In this document: positions 1 to 5,123 of the stretch, piece by piece
Numbering within the stretch: position 1 is the stretch's first letter
Layout of the letters: every line of letters starts with the position of its first letter
Source: Syntrophobacteria bacterium
GTDB lineage: Bacteria > Desulfobacterota > DSWW01
Assembly: GCA_030145435.1 (NCBI GenBank)
Contig: JAQYVQ010000287.1
Span: 1 to 5,123 of the forward strand
DNA: 5,123 bases
Direction of reading: 5' to 3'
Notes under the pieces: model-generated
What the model was told of the DNA's origin: nothing
The model's database searches: none
Seen by the model: the letters and a program-made list of their open reading frames with translations, nothing else
Position numbers and translations under genes: made by a program

Positions 1-204
1 GTTCGTGAAGGAGGAGAAGAGGAACAGGACGATCAACCTTGCGCCGACACGGCGATCCACGCACCAGTAGACCAGGGGAAAGAAGATCAGGTAGAACATC
101 TCGTTTCCCATCAAGGTCAGGGCCTTGAAAGGGAGGTCCAGGGCAGGGCTCGCCTGCTGGAACCAGAGAACGACGCGGACGCCCCAATCAAGGATGCTCT
201 CCAT
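1..204 (-). CDS. PAP2-family membrane phosphatase, N-terminal part (runs off the left edge)
   Basis: Only the first 68 codons are present. The visible protein starts MESILDWGVRVVLW and continues through a hydrophobic segment at about residues 33-49 (GNEMFYLIFFPLVYWCV), the short charged turn DRRVGAR at 50-56, and the start of a second membrane helix. The pattern SPALDLPFKALTLMGNE followed by PLVYWCVDRR is, from memory, typical of the N-terminus of PAP2-superfamily (PF01569) integral membrane proteins. These remove phosphate from lipid phosphates such as phosphatidate or undecaprenyl pyrophosphate. The catalytic motifs (KxxxxxxRP, PSGH, SRxxxxxHxxxD) would lie outside the window, so activity cannot be judged. 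I chose the ATG at 204 because GGGAG lies 8 bases upstream. An in-frame ATG at 219 has GGAGG only 2 bases away, which is too close. The gene is divergent from everything else here, so it belongs to a different transcript. Confidence 0.75.
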   Translation of the reverse strand, partial: MESILDWGVRVVLWFQQASPALDLPFKALTLMGNEMFYLIFFPLVYWCVDRRVGARLIVLFLFSSFTN

Positions 205-212
205 GTTCTGTG

Positions 213-217
213 CTCCC
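213..217 (-). promoter_or_regulatory. Ribosome binding site deciding the PAP2 start
   Basis: On the minus strand this reads GGGAG and ends 8 bases before the ATG at 204. A longer GGGAGG at 222-227 abuts the alternative ATG at 219 with only 2 bases between, a poor spacing. This favours 204, but 219 cannot be excluded. Confidence 0.45.
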
Positions 218-243
218 ATTTCCTCCCGGGTTGTAAGATTTCC

Positions 244-271
244 ATCCTATCAGACGGGTGGCGAGTGGCAA
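244..271 (-). promoter_or_regulatory. Possible promoter of the PAP2 gene
   Basis: Read on the minus strand, TTGCCA (266-271; 5 of 6 matches to the -35 consensus) is separated by 16 bases from TAGGAT (244-249; 4 of 6 matches to the -10 consensus). Transcription would start near 237, leaving a short leader before the start at 204 or 219. The -35 element lies inside the AGTGGCA heptamer run, so the same repeat offers a second TTGCCA 7 bases further upstream. Moderate matches only; not tested. Confidence 0.3.
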
Positions 272-277
272 GTGGCA
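257..277. repeat. Short tandem heptamer run (AGTGGCA type, about 3 units)
   Basis: Three consecutive 7-base units can be read: GGTGGCG (257-263), AGTGGCA (264-270) and AGTGGCA (271-277). The last two are identical and the first differs at two positions. The period is the same as that of the TATTAGG-type repeat 40 bases away. It overlaps the candidate -35 element of the divergent PAP2 gene. Confidence 0.6.
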
Positions 278-304
278 AAGCGGCTGTCCTCGATCAAGTG
301 CCTT

Positions 305-444
305 GGCTGTTAAAGTCAGGTATTAGGTATTAGCTGTTAGGTATTAGCTCCCAGCCACTCCTCCCCCGGCGAGGAGGCCCGTGAATCAGTGGTGGTGGGG
401 GGTGGGCTAACACCTAATACCTACTACCTAATACCTGAATAGCC
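305..444. repeat. Imperfect inverted repeat built of AGGTATT heptamers
   Basis: The left arm (316-353) reads TC, then heptamers AGGTATT, AGGTATT, AGCTGTT and AGGTATT, then AGCTCCCA. The reverse complement of the right arm (403-438) reads TC, then AGGTATT, AGGTAGT, AGGTATT and AGGTGTT, then AGCCCA. Over the 31 bases from the first heptamer to the following AGC there are four mismatches, and the outermost 14 bases are identical. Weak similarity continues outward (GGCTGTT at 305-311 against GGCTATT on the reverse strand of 438-444). The roughly 49-base centre contains a smaller hairpin, CTCCTC (358-363) with GAGGAG (371-376). A single strand could fold into a long cruciform or stem-loop. No transposase or clear target-site duplication is visible, so a non-autonomous element or a repeat of the short-tandem-repeat type are both possible. 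Confidence 0.8.
389..406 (+). other. G-rich tract inside the inverted-repeat loop
   Basis: The tract reads GTGGTGGTGGGGGGTGGG. It has enough closely spaced GG pairs for a two-tetrad G-quadruplex but not four separate GGG runs for a three-tetrad one. It sits in the unpaired centre of the 305-444 inverted repeat. Confidence 0.3.
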
Positions 445-532
445 GAATCGCCAACAGAATTGTACGACCGCATTCAGGTTCTTTGATAATTCTTCCGATT
501 AGAATATCTGAACGGCCTCTAAAGGAAAAAAC

Positions 533-727
533 ATGTCACCAGGTATCGAACAGACGAGAGTTGCCCCGAAGGAGATCCCGCCCCTGGGATTGAAGATAAC
601 CTGGTGGGGTATCCTGGGGTTGCTCTGCATGGTCGCGTCCGCCTTCCTGTCTGTCGGAGTGCTGGTGGAGATTCTGGATTTTCTCAAAGCCGTCGGCATC
701 TTAGAGATTCTGCCCTTCCCGGGTTGA
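533..727 (+). CDS. Small single-pass membrane protein of unknown function (64 aa)
   Basis: I do not recognise this family. The start is supported by AAAGGA (521-526) placed 6 bases before the ATG. The protein has a polar N-terminal stretch of about 20 residues rich in Pro, Glu and Lys, then a hydrophobic segment beginning WWGILGLLCMVASAFLSVGV (about residues 24-43), which is long enough for one membrane helix. A mostly hydrophobic tail follows (VEILDFLKAVGILEILPFPG) that could form a second, amphipathic helix. Third codon positions are mostly G or C, as in the larger genes, which supports real coding. It ends at TGA 725-727, just before the strong promoter at 750-778, so it probably has its own transcript. 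It could be a small regulator or accessory of a membrane complex, but nothing here says which. No convincing promoter was found upstream. Confidence 0.6.
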   Translation: MSPGIEQTRVAPKEIPPLGLKITWWGILGLLCMVASAFLSVGVLVEILDFLKAVGILEILPFPG

Positions 728-749
728 CCCTTCTCGCGCTCCGGGCCTT

Positions 750-778
750 TTGACACGTCCCCCGACACTCCCTATACT
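750..778 (+). promoter_or_regulatory. Strong housekeeping-sigma promoter for the CoA-ligase/Hsp70 genes
   Basis: TTGACA (750-755) is a perfect -35 hexamer. It is followed by a 17-base spacer and TATACT (773-778), a 5-of-6 match to TATAAT. Transcription should begin around 784-786, giving a leader of about 65 bases before the ATG at 850. The site therefore also rules against translation from the in-frame TTG at 778, which overlaps the -10 element. Confidence 0.75.
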
Positions 779-804
779 TGCTCGTTTCAGGTTTTTGCAA
801 ATTC

Positions 805-814
805 GACCCGGGTC
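805..814. repeat. Perfect 10-base palindrome in the leader
   Basis: GACCCGGGTC is a perfect palindrome about 20 bases downstream of the predicted transcription start of the CoA-ligase gene. It could be a small operator half-structure, but at this length and GC content chance is the simpler explanation. Confidence 0.2.
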
Positions 815-849
815 TAGCAACCCTCTTGGTCATCCAGAGAAGAACGACA

Positions 850-2247
850 ATGGACTTGAAACATCTCTTCTACCCCGGGAGCATCGCGGTTGTCGGCGCA
901 TCCCCCGACATGGCCACCGGCAGAATGCCCTTCTTCCAGATACTCTTGAGCACAGGGTACAAAGGGAAGGTGTATCCGGTGAACCCCTCTCACGCGGAGA
1001 TCAACGGGCAGCGTGTCTATCCTTCCCTTGCCGAGGTCCCTGATGGAGTGGATCTCGCTGTTTGCCTGGTCCCTTCCAGGTTTGCCCTGGACACCCTCGA
1101 GATCGCCGTGGAGAAAGGCGTCCGTTTCGTTCACTTCTTCACCTCCGGGTTCTCGGAGGTGGGAAAGACGGATCTGGAAGAGGCGATGATACGGATTGCC
1201 CGGAAGGGCGGGACCCGGATCTTGGGCCCGAACTGCCTGGGTGTTCACTGTGCCGAGTCCGGGATGACCTTTGACCCGACCGTCGAGCAGGAGGGACCCG
1301 GTACGGTGGCCTTCCTCGGCCAGTCCGGAGGTGTGACGAACAACTTCATGCGTATGGCCGGCGCCCGAGGGATCGGCATCAACAAAGCGGTCTCCTTCGG
1401 CAACCAGATGGACCTGACCGTCGCGGAATTCCTGGAGTACCTTGCAGACGATGACGGGATCAGGGTGATCGCTGCGTACATCGAGGACATCAAGGACAGC
1501 GGCGCCTTTCTCCGGGCCTTGAAGAGGGTCACGCCCACGAAGCCGGTCATCATCCTGAAGGGCGGTGTCACGGGCGAGGGGGCCGAGGCGGCGGCGAGCC
1601 ATACGGGCGCGATGGCGGGGGACTATTCGATCTGGTCCGCCATGATGCGCCAACACCGATGCATCGAGGTGCACACGGAAAGGCAGATGGTCGATGTGGT
1701 GATGCTGGCCATGTCGGAGAAGATCCCGGCCGGACCCAGGATCGGCTACCTGGGTGCGGGTGGGGGGACGTCCGTGCTCTTCACGGACCTGGCGGCGAGC
1801 GCCGGATTTTCGATTCCCGCACTGAGCAAGAAGACACAGGAGAGCATCGGCGGCACGATACCGGACGTGAACACGAGCACCCGGAACCCTGTGGACCTGG
1901 GGGCCGCCGGGTTTGACTACAACATCATGACCCATGCCATGAGGGAACTGGATCGGGACGAAAACATAGATTTCATCATCATCTATCTCTCTTTGGACTT
2001 TCTGAACCTCTTCGAGCGCAAGCGCTTGGAGGAGGGCTTGCATGCCATCGGCGCGGAGGCCGAGGGGCTCGCGAAACCCGTGATCCCCGTCCTGGCCAAG
2101 GCGGCCGACGACAAGCCCCGGCTCGAAGAGATCAGGCTACTGGCGCTCTCCATCTTCAGGGGCGCGGGGATGAGTATGTACAGCGACCTGGAAGATGCGG
2201 TCGCGGCAGTCCGTGCCGTCCTGCCCTGGAGCCTTTCCCGGAAATAG
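850..2247 (+). CDS. CoA-binding protein, alpha-type half of ADP-forming acyl-CoA synthetase
   Basis: The 465-residue protein matches, by motif, the alpha part of NDP-forming acetyl/acyl-CoA synthetases, which interconvert acyl-CoA, ADP and phosphate with the free acid, CoA and ATP. Residues 1-130 form a CoA-binding Rossmann domain (AVVGASP at 13-19, VYPVNP at 41-46, GPNCLG at 126-131). Residues 150-290 form a succinyl-CoA-ligase-like flavodoxin domain (FLGQSGG at 155-161, SFGNQMDL at 182-189, YIEDIKD at 210-216). SHTGA places His251 as the likely phosphorylated histidine, and Glu212 may be its partner. A third ligase domain follows (GYLGAGGGTS at 299-308, STRNPVDLGA at 343-352). The length fits separate alpha subunits; the ATP-grasp beta part is absent, as is any GNAT acetyltransferase domain. 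ATG 850 is chosen because the family begins there and the frame's longer TTG start (778) lies in the promoter. The ribosome site (AGAGAAGA, 836-843) is weak. Substrate unknown. Confidence 0.85.
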   Translation: MDLKHLFYPGSIAVVGASPDMATGRMPFFQILLSTGYKGKVYPVNPSHAEINGQRVYPSLAEVPDGVDLAVCLVPSRFALDTLEIAVEKGVRFVHFFTSGFSEVGKTDLEEAMIRIARKGGTRILGPNCLGVHCAESGMTFDPTVEQEGPGTVAFLGQSGGVTNNFMRMAGARGIGINKAVSFGNQMDLTVAEFLEYLADDDGIRVIAAYIEDIKDSGAFLRALKRVTPTKPVIILKGGVTGEGAEAAASHTGAMAGDYSIWSAMMRQHRCIEVHTERQMVDVVMLAMSEKIPAGPRIGYLGAGGGTSVLFTDLAASAGFSIPALSKKTQESIGGTIPDVNTSTRNPVDLGAAGFDYNIMTHAMRELDRDENIDFIIIYLSLDFLNLFERKRLEEGLHAIGAEAEGLAKPVIPVLAKAADDKPRLEEIRLLALSIFRGAGMSMYSDLEDAVAAVRAVLPWSLSRK

Positions 2248-2289
2248 TCCATTCCCGTTGCCCTCTCACTCTCGGATGGAACAAGCACA

Positions 2290-5123
2290 ATGAAAGAAGC
2301 CACACCTCCCGCAGGGCACGCCGCGGAGTGGGAAGACCTCACCCATCGGTATATCATCGGAATCGACCTGGGCACCACGAACTCGGCGGTGGCCTACGTC
2401 GATCTTGCCTGTGAAGAGGACGAGCCCGGGCATCGCTCGATTCGCCTGCTCGAGCCCCCTCAACTCGTGGCTCCGGGTGAAGTTGCGGCCCGGCCGGTTC
2501 TGCCTTCTTTCCTGTATCTCCCCGGGTCTTACGAACTCTCCGAAGGGAGCACCTGCCTGCCGTGGGACGAGGAACGCGGCTATGCGGTGGGCGAGTTTGC
2601 CCGGGAACAGGGTGGACTCGTGCCCGGCCGTCTGGTCTCTTCGGCCAAGTCCTGGCTGTGTCACGGCGGCGTGGACCGAACGGCCCCGATCCTCCCCTGG
2701 GGAGCGGCAGAAGGGGTTCCAAAGGTTTCGCCCGTGGAGGCAAGCGCGCGCTACCTGCAACATGTCCGAGAGGCCTGGAACGAGCGGATGGCCGAAGACG
2801 ACGAGGGAAGCCGCATGGAAGAGCAGCGGGTGATCCTCACGGTGCCTGCCTCGTTCGATGAAGTGGCCCGGGAGTTGACGGTCGCTGCGGCCCGTCAGGC
2901 CGGCCTCTCCCGCGTCATCCTGGTCGAGGAGCCTCTCGCCGCGTTCTACGCATGGCTCTCCGGGCACGAGCAGGACTGGGCGAACGAGATGCAGGCCGGA
3001 CAGCTGGTGCTCGTGTGTGACGTGGGGGGTGGGACCACGGATTTCACCCTCGTGGCCATTAGAGAGGGCGAGAAGGGTTTGCGGTTCGATCGACTCGCTG
3101 TGGGCGATCACCTGATGTTGGGTGGCGACAACATGGACCTTGCCCTGGGCAGGCATCTGGAAGCGAGGCTCATGGGCCAGTCCGGCAAGCTCGAGTCCAA
3201 ACGATGGCATCAGCTCTGCCATCAGTGCAGGAAGGCCAAGGAGACTCTCCTCGGGACAGAAGACGAGCAGGCAAGCATGGACGTCGTGGTGATGGGCTCG
3301 GGCGGGAAGCTGATCGCCGATACGTTGAAAGGGACCCTGACGCGTGAGGAGGTGGGGAAGCTGATCCTGGAAGGCTTCTTTCCGGTCGTTTCCCTGGAAG
3401 ACGGCCCTCAGGAAGGACGGCGCACCGGACTGACCGAATGGGGGTTGCCCTATGTCCAGGATCCGGCTGTGAGCAAGCACATGGGCGCCTTCTGGAAGCG
3501 GTTCGAGTCCTTGATGGCCCGGGAGACAGGTCGAGCCGCGCTCTACCCGGATTTCCTCCTCTTCAACGGCGGGTCCCTCACACCGGCCCCGGTGCGAAAT
3601 CGAATACGTGAAATCGTCTCACACTGGTTCCGGGACGTGGCGGGTGAGGGGTGGTTTCCGGAAGAACTGGAGAACCCGAACCCGGAACTGGCCGTCGCAA
3701 TCGGCGCCGCCTATTACGGACTCGTTCGCATGGGCGAAGGGGTGCGGGTGGGGGCGGGAAGCCCCCGCGCCTACTACGTGGACGTGGAAGCCGAAAAGGC
3801 TGCCAGCGAGTCGGGCACGCGCACAGGGGTTTGCCTGGTGCCCAGGGGCACGGAGGAAGGATTCGAGGTGCAACTGGAGGCCCCGACCTTTGAAGTCCTG
3901 GCCAATCAGCCCGCGAGCTTTCAACTCCTGAGTTCCAGCACCCGTCTCGGAGATCGGCTGGGCGAGGTGATGGACCTGGCGCAGGACGAGATCACCGTGT
4001 TTCCGCCGATCCGGACCGTGCTGCGGTACGGGAAGAAGGGCCTTGCCCAGAAGCTGCCGGCCCAACTCGCGGTGAGGCTCACCGAAGTGGGAACCCTCGA
4101 CTTATGGTGCCAATCGACCGAGACCCCTCATCGCTGGGAACTTCGGTTCGACGTGCGCCAGGATATCGACCCGGAAGCAACCGCGGAGATGCCCTCCGGT
4201 GAGATTCTCGAACAGGCAGTCGTCGAAAAGGCCCAGGAAAAGATACAGACTGCCTTCGCTGGAGGGGCGACCTCGAAAGAACATTCCCCGGAACGCCTGA
4301 TGAAGGGGCTTTCCGCAGCCTTGAGGATGCAGAAGGAGAAATGGCCCACTTCTCTGATTCGCAAGCTGTCCGACACCCTGCTGGAGGTTCGGAAGGGCCG
4401 GAGACTCAGCCCGCAGCATGAGGCGCGCTGGTTTAACCTGCTCGGCTTCTGTCTTCGACCCGGCTTCGGGGATCCGGTGGATGAGTGGAGAATGAAAGAG
4501 GTATGGAAGATCTATCTTCAGGGGCTGCTCTTTCCCCGACAGGTGACCTGTCGCTCCGAGCTCTGGATTTTCATGCGCCGCGTGGCCGGTGGGCTATCGG
4601 CCGGACATCAGTGGCGCGTCTACCAACAGCTCGCCGGCTATTTCCAGTCCCCCGGCGCAAAGAAGAAGAAGTGGGACAGTCAGCTTCCAAAGCGCCTGAA
4701 CGCACAGGAAGAGATCGAGGTCTGGATGGCCCTTGGCAATTTCGAACGTCTTCCGGTGGAGACAAAGGTGGAGCTCGGCCGCCTCCTGCTCAAGAATATC
4801 CGGAAGAAGACGAGGCCCCAGGAGTTGTGGACCCTGGGCCGTCTCGGGGCCCGGGTTCCCCTGTACGGCCCCCTCGATCGGGTGATTCCGAACGGGGAGG
4901 CCAATGACTGGGTAACGAAGCTTCTCTCCTGGGGCCTGCCCGCCAGGGAAGCGATGGCCCATGCACTGGTCCAGCTCGCTCGACACACGGGAGACAGGGA
5001 GAGGGATCTTCCCGAGAAGGACCGGCAGCAGGTGGCAGAGTGGCTTGGCCAGCTTCCCCAGCCGGACCGGCTCCGGGAACTGCTCACGAACCCGGAGAGC
5101 ACCTGGGAAGCGCAGGAACAGGC
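2290..5123 (+). CDS. Large non-canonical Hsp70 with DUF3731-like C-terminus (runs off the right edge)
   Basis: An uninterrupted frame of 944 codons continues past the window. Residues 21-480 are an Hsp70 nucleotide-binding domain: GIDLGTTNS (24-32), ILTVPASF (182-189), VEEPLAAFYAW (212-222), CDVGGGTTDF (243-252), GGDNMD (278-283) and LLFNGGSLTP (423-432). Asp26, Lys120, Glu214, Asp244, Thr249 and Asp251 match DnaK residues needed for ATP hydrolysis (by eye), so it should be an active cytosolic ATPase. Residues 485-620 resemble a divergent substrate-binding beta domain (LVPRGTEEG, then VRLTEVGTLDLW, like DnaK's beta strands). From about 690 onward is a helical region I recognise as DUF3731-like (HEARWFNLLGFCLRPGFG, then ELWIFMRRVAGGL). 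The usual DnaK-type linker and EEVD-like tail are not seen. GGATGGA at 2274-2280 lies 9 bases before the ATG. Probably co-transcribed with the CoA-ligase gene; clients unknown. Confidence 0.88.
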   Translation, partial: MKEATPPAGHAAEWEDLTHRYIIGIDLGTTNSAVAYVDLACEEDEPGHRSIRLLEPPQLVAPGEVAARPVLPSFLYLPGSYELSEGSTCLPWDEERGYAVGEFAREQGGLVPGRLVSSAKSWLCHGGVDRTAPILPWGAAEGVPKVSPVEASARYLQHVREAWNERMAEDDEGSRMEEQRVILTVPASFDEVARELTVAAARQAGLSRVILVEEPLAAFYAWLSGHEQDWANEMQAGQLVLVCDVGGGTTDFTLVAIREGEKGLRFDRLAVGDHLMLGGDNMDLALGRHLEARLMGQSGKLESKRWHQLCHQCRKAKETLLGTEDEQASMDVVVMGSGGKLIADTLKGTLTREEVGKLILEGFFPVVSLEDGPQEGRRTGLTEWGLPYVQDPAVSKHMGAFWKRFESLMARETGRAALYPDFLLFNGGSLTPAPVRNRIREIVSHWFRDVAGEGWFPEELENPNPELAVAIGAAYYGLVRMGEGVRVGAGSPRAYYVDVEAEKAASESGTRTGVCLVPRGTEEGFEVQLEAPTFEVLANQPASFQLLSSSTRLGDRLGEVMDLAQDEITVFPPIRTVLRYGKKGLAQKLPAQLAVRLTEVGTLDLWCQSTETPHRWELRFDVRQDIDPEATAEMPSGEILEQAVVEKAQEKIQTAFAGGATSKEHSPERLMKGLSAALRMQKEKWPTSLIRKLSDTLLEVRKGRRLSPQHEARWFNLLGFCLRPGFGDPVDEWRMKEVWKIYLQGLLFPRQVTCRSELWIFMRRVAGGLSAGHQWRVYQQLAGYFQSPGAKKKKWDSQLPKRLNAQEEIEVWMALGNFERLPVETKVELGRLLLKNIRKKTRPQELWTLGRLGARVPLYGPLDRVIPNGEANDWVTKLLSWGLPAREAMAHALVQLARHTGDRERDLPEKDRQQVAEWLGQLPQPDRLRELLTNPESTWEAQEQ

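Larger units (their letters stand above)
205..532. other. Repeat-bearing intergenic region between divergent genes
   Basis: This gap of 328 bases separates the minus-strand PAP2 gene from the plus-strand small membrane protein gene. It holds the PAP2 start region and a weak candidate promoter (244-271), a heptamer run (257-277), a 140-bp imperfect inverted repeat (305-444) and then a more AT-rich leader (about 450-525) before the small gene. No tRNA, convincing protein or CRISPR-like spacer pattern is visible. Short open frames here lack a ribosome binding site and cross the repeats. Confidence 0.8.

Noticed and set aside
305..444. CRISPR array or Rho-independent terminator
   Set aside because: The repeats are 7 bases long without spacers and face each other in two arms; there is no T tract after the stem and no cas gene nearby.
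460..510. Promoters for the small membrane protein gene (TTGATA-16-TATCTG or TTGTAC-19-GATAAT)
   Set aside because: Each has a poor hexamer or a poor spacing; neither is good enough to annotate.
718..750. Terminator after the small gene (CCCGG at 718-722 with CCGGG at 741-745, then CCTTTT)
   Set aside because: The stem is only 5 base pairs with an 18-base loop, and the T run is short and overlaps the next promoter.
778..849. Longer start (TTG at 778) for the CoA ligase
   Set aside because: The TTG overlaps the -10 box of the predicted promoter, has no ribosome binding site, and would add 24 residues before the conserved family N-terminus.
814..2043. Long open frame (409 codons) on the minus strand opposite the CoA ligase gene
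   Set aside because: It is a mirror of a GC-rich gene. Its protein is low-complexity and rich in Arg, His and Pro with no recognisable motif, whereas the plus strand has clear family motifs.
2248..2289. TCCAT/ATGGA inverted repeat between the CoA ligase and Hsp70 genes
   Set aside because: It is five base pairs with a long loop and no T tract, so it is not a credible terminator or operator.
2266..3480. Long open frame (404 codons) on the minus strand opposite the Hsp70 gene
   Set aside because: Same reason: the plus-strand frame carries all the Hsp70 ATPase motifs, and the antisense product has none.
4485..4907. Alternative plus-strand open frame (140 codons) inside the Hsp70 C-terminal region
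   Set aside because: The Hsp70 frame stays open throughout and matches the DUF3731-like region; the alternative is Arg/Pro/Gly-rich and lacks a ribosome binding site.

Overview
The window is GC-rich bacterial chromosomal DNA carrying four protein-coding genes, two of them cut by the window edges. Protein style (an ADP-forming acyl-CoA synthetase alpha-type protein, a large Hsp70 with a DUF3731-type tail), GC-rich third codon positions and intergenic heptanucleotide repeats fit a Desulfobacterota (former Deltaproteobacteria)-like organism. That placement is an inference; there is no rRNA or marker gene to settle it.

Layout. Positions 1-204 (minus strand) hold the N-terminal 68 codons of a PAP2-family membrane phosphatase. 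The 328-base gap from 205 to 532 separates it from the plus-strand genes. This gap contains a possible minus-strand promoter, a short run of AGTGGCA-type heptamers, and a 140-bp imperfect inverted repeat whose two arms are each built from four AGGTATT-type heptamers. A small gene at 533-727 encodes a 64-residue, probably single-pass membrane protein of unknown function. It is followed at 750-778 by an almost perfect housekeeping-sigma promoter (TTGACA, 17 bases, TATACT) that places transcription start near 785. Its transcript would carry the gene at 850-2247, a 465-residue CoA-binding protein equivalent to the alpha subunit of ADP-forming acetyl/acyl-CoA synthetases, with the catalytic histidine motif SHTGA. 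Only 42 bases later, in the same reading frame and with no visible terminator, comes a very large Hsp70-family gene (2290 to beyond 5123; 944 complete codons seen).

How the genes may work together. The CoA-ligase alpha protein and the Hsp70 are probably co-transcribed from the 750-778 promoter. Nothing in the sequence shows a biochemical link. The acyl-CoA ligase lacks its ATP-grasp (beta) half here, so it needs a partner encoded elsewhere. The Hsp70 keeps the residues for ATP hydrolysis but has a divergent beta domain, no recognisable interdomain linker and a long C-terminal DUF3731-like region, so it is unlikely to be the housekeeping DnaK.

The items most worth a second look are the unusual Hsp70, the orphan CoA-ligase alpha protein beside it, and the palindromic heptamer repeat. 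I found no convincing evidence of a wholly new defence or mobile system in this window.
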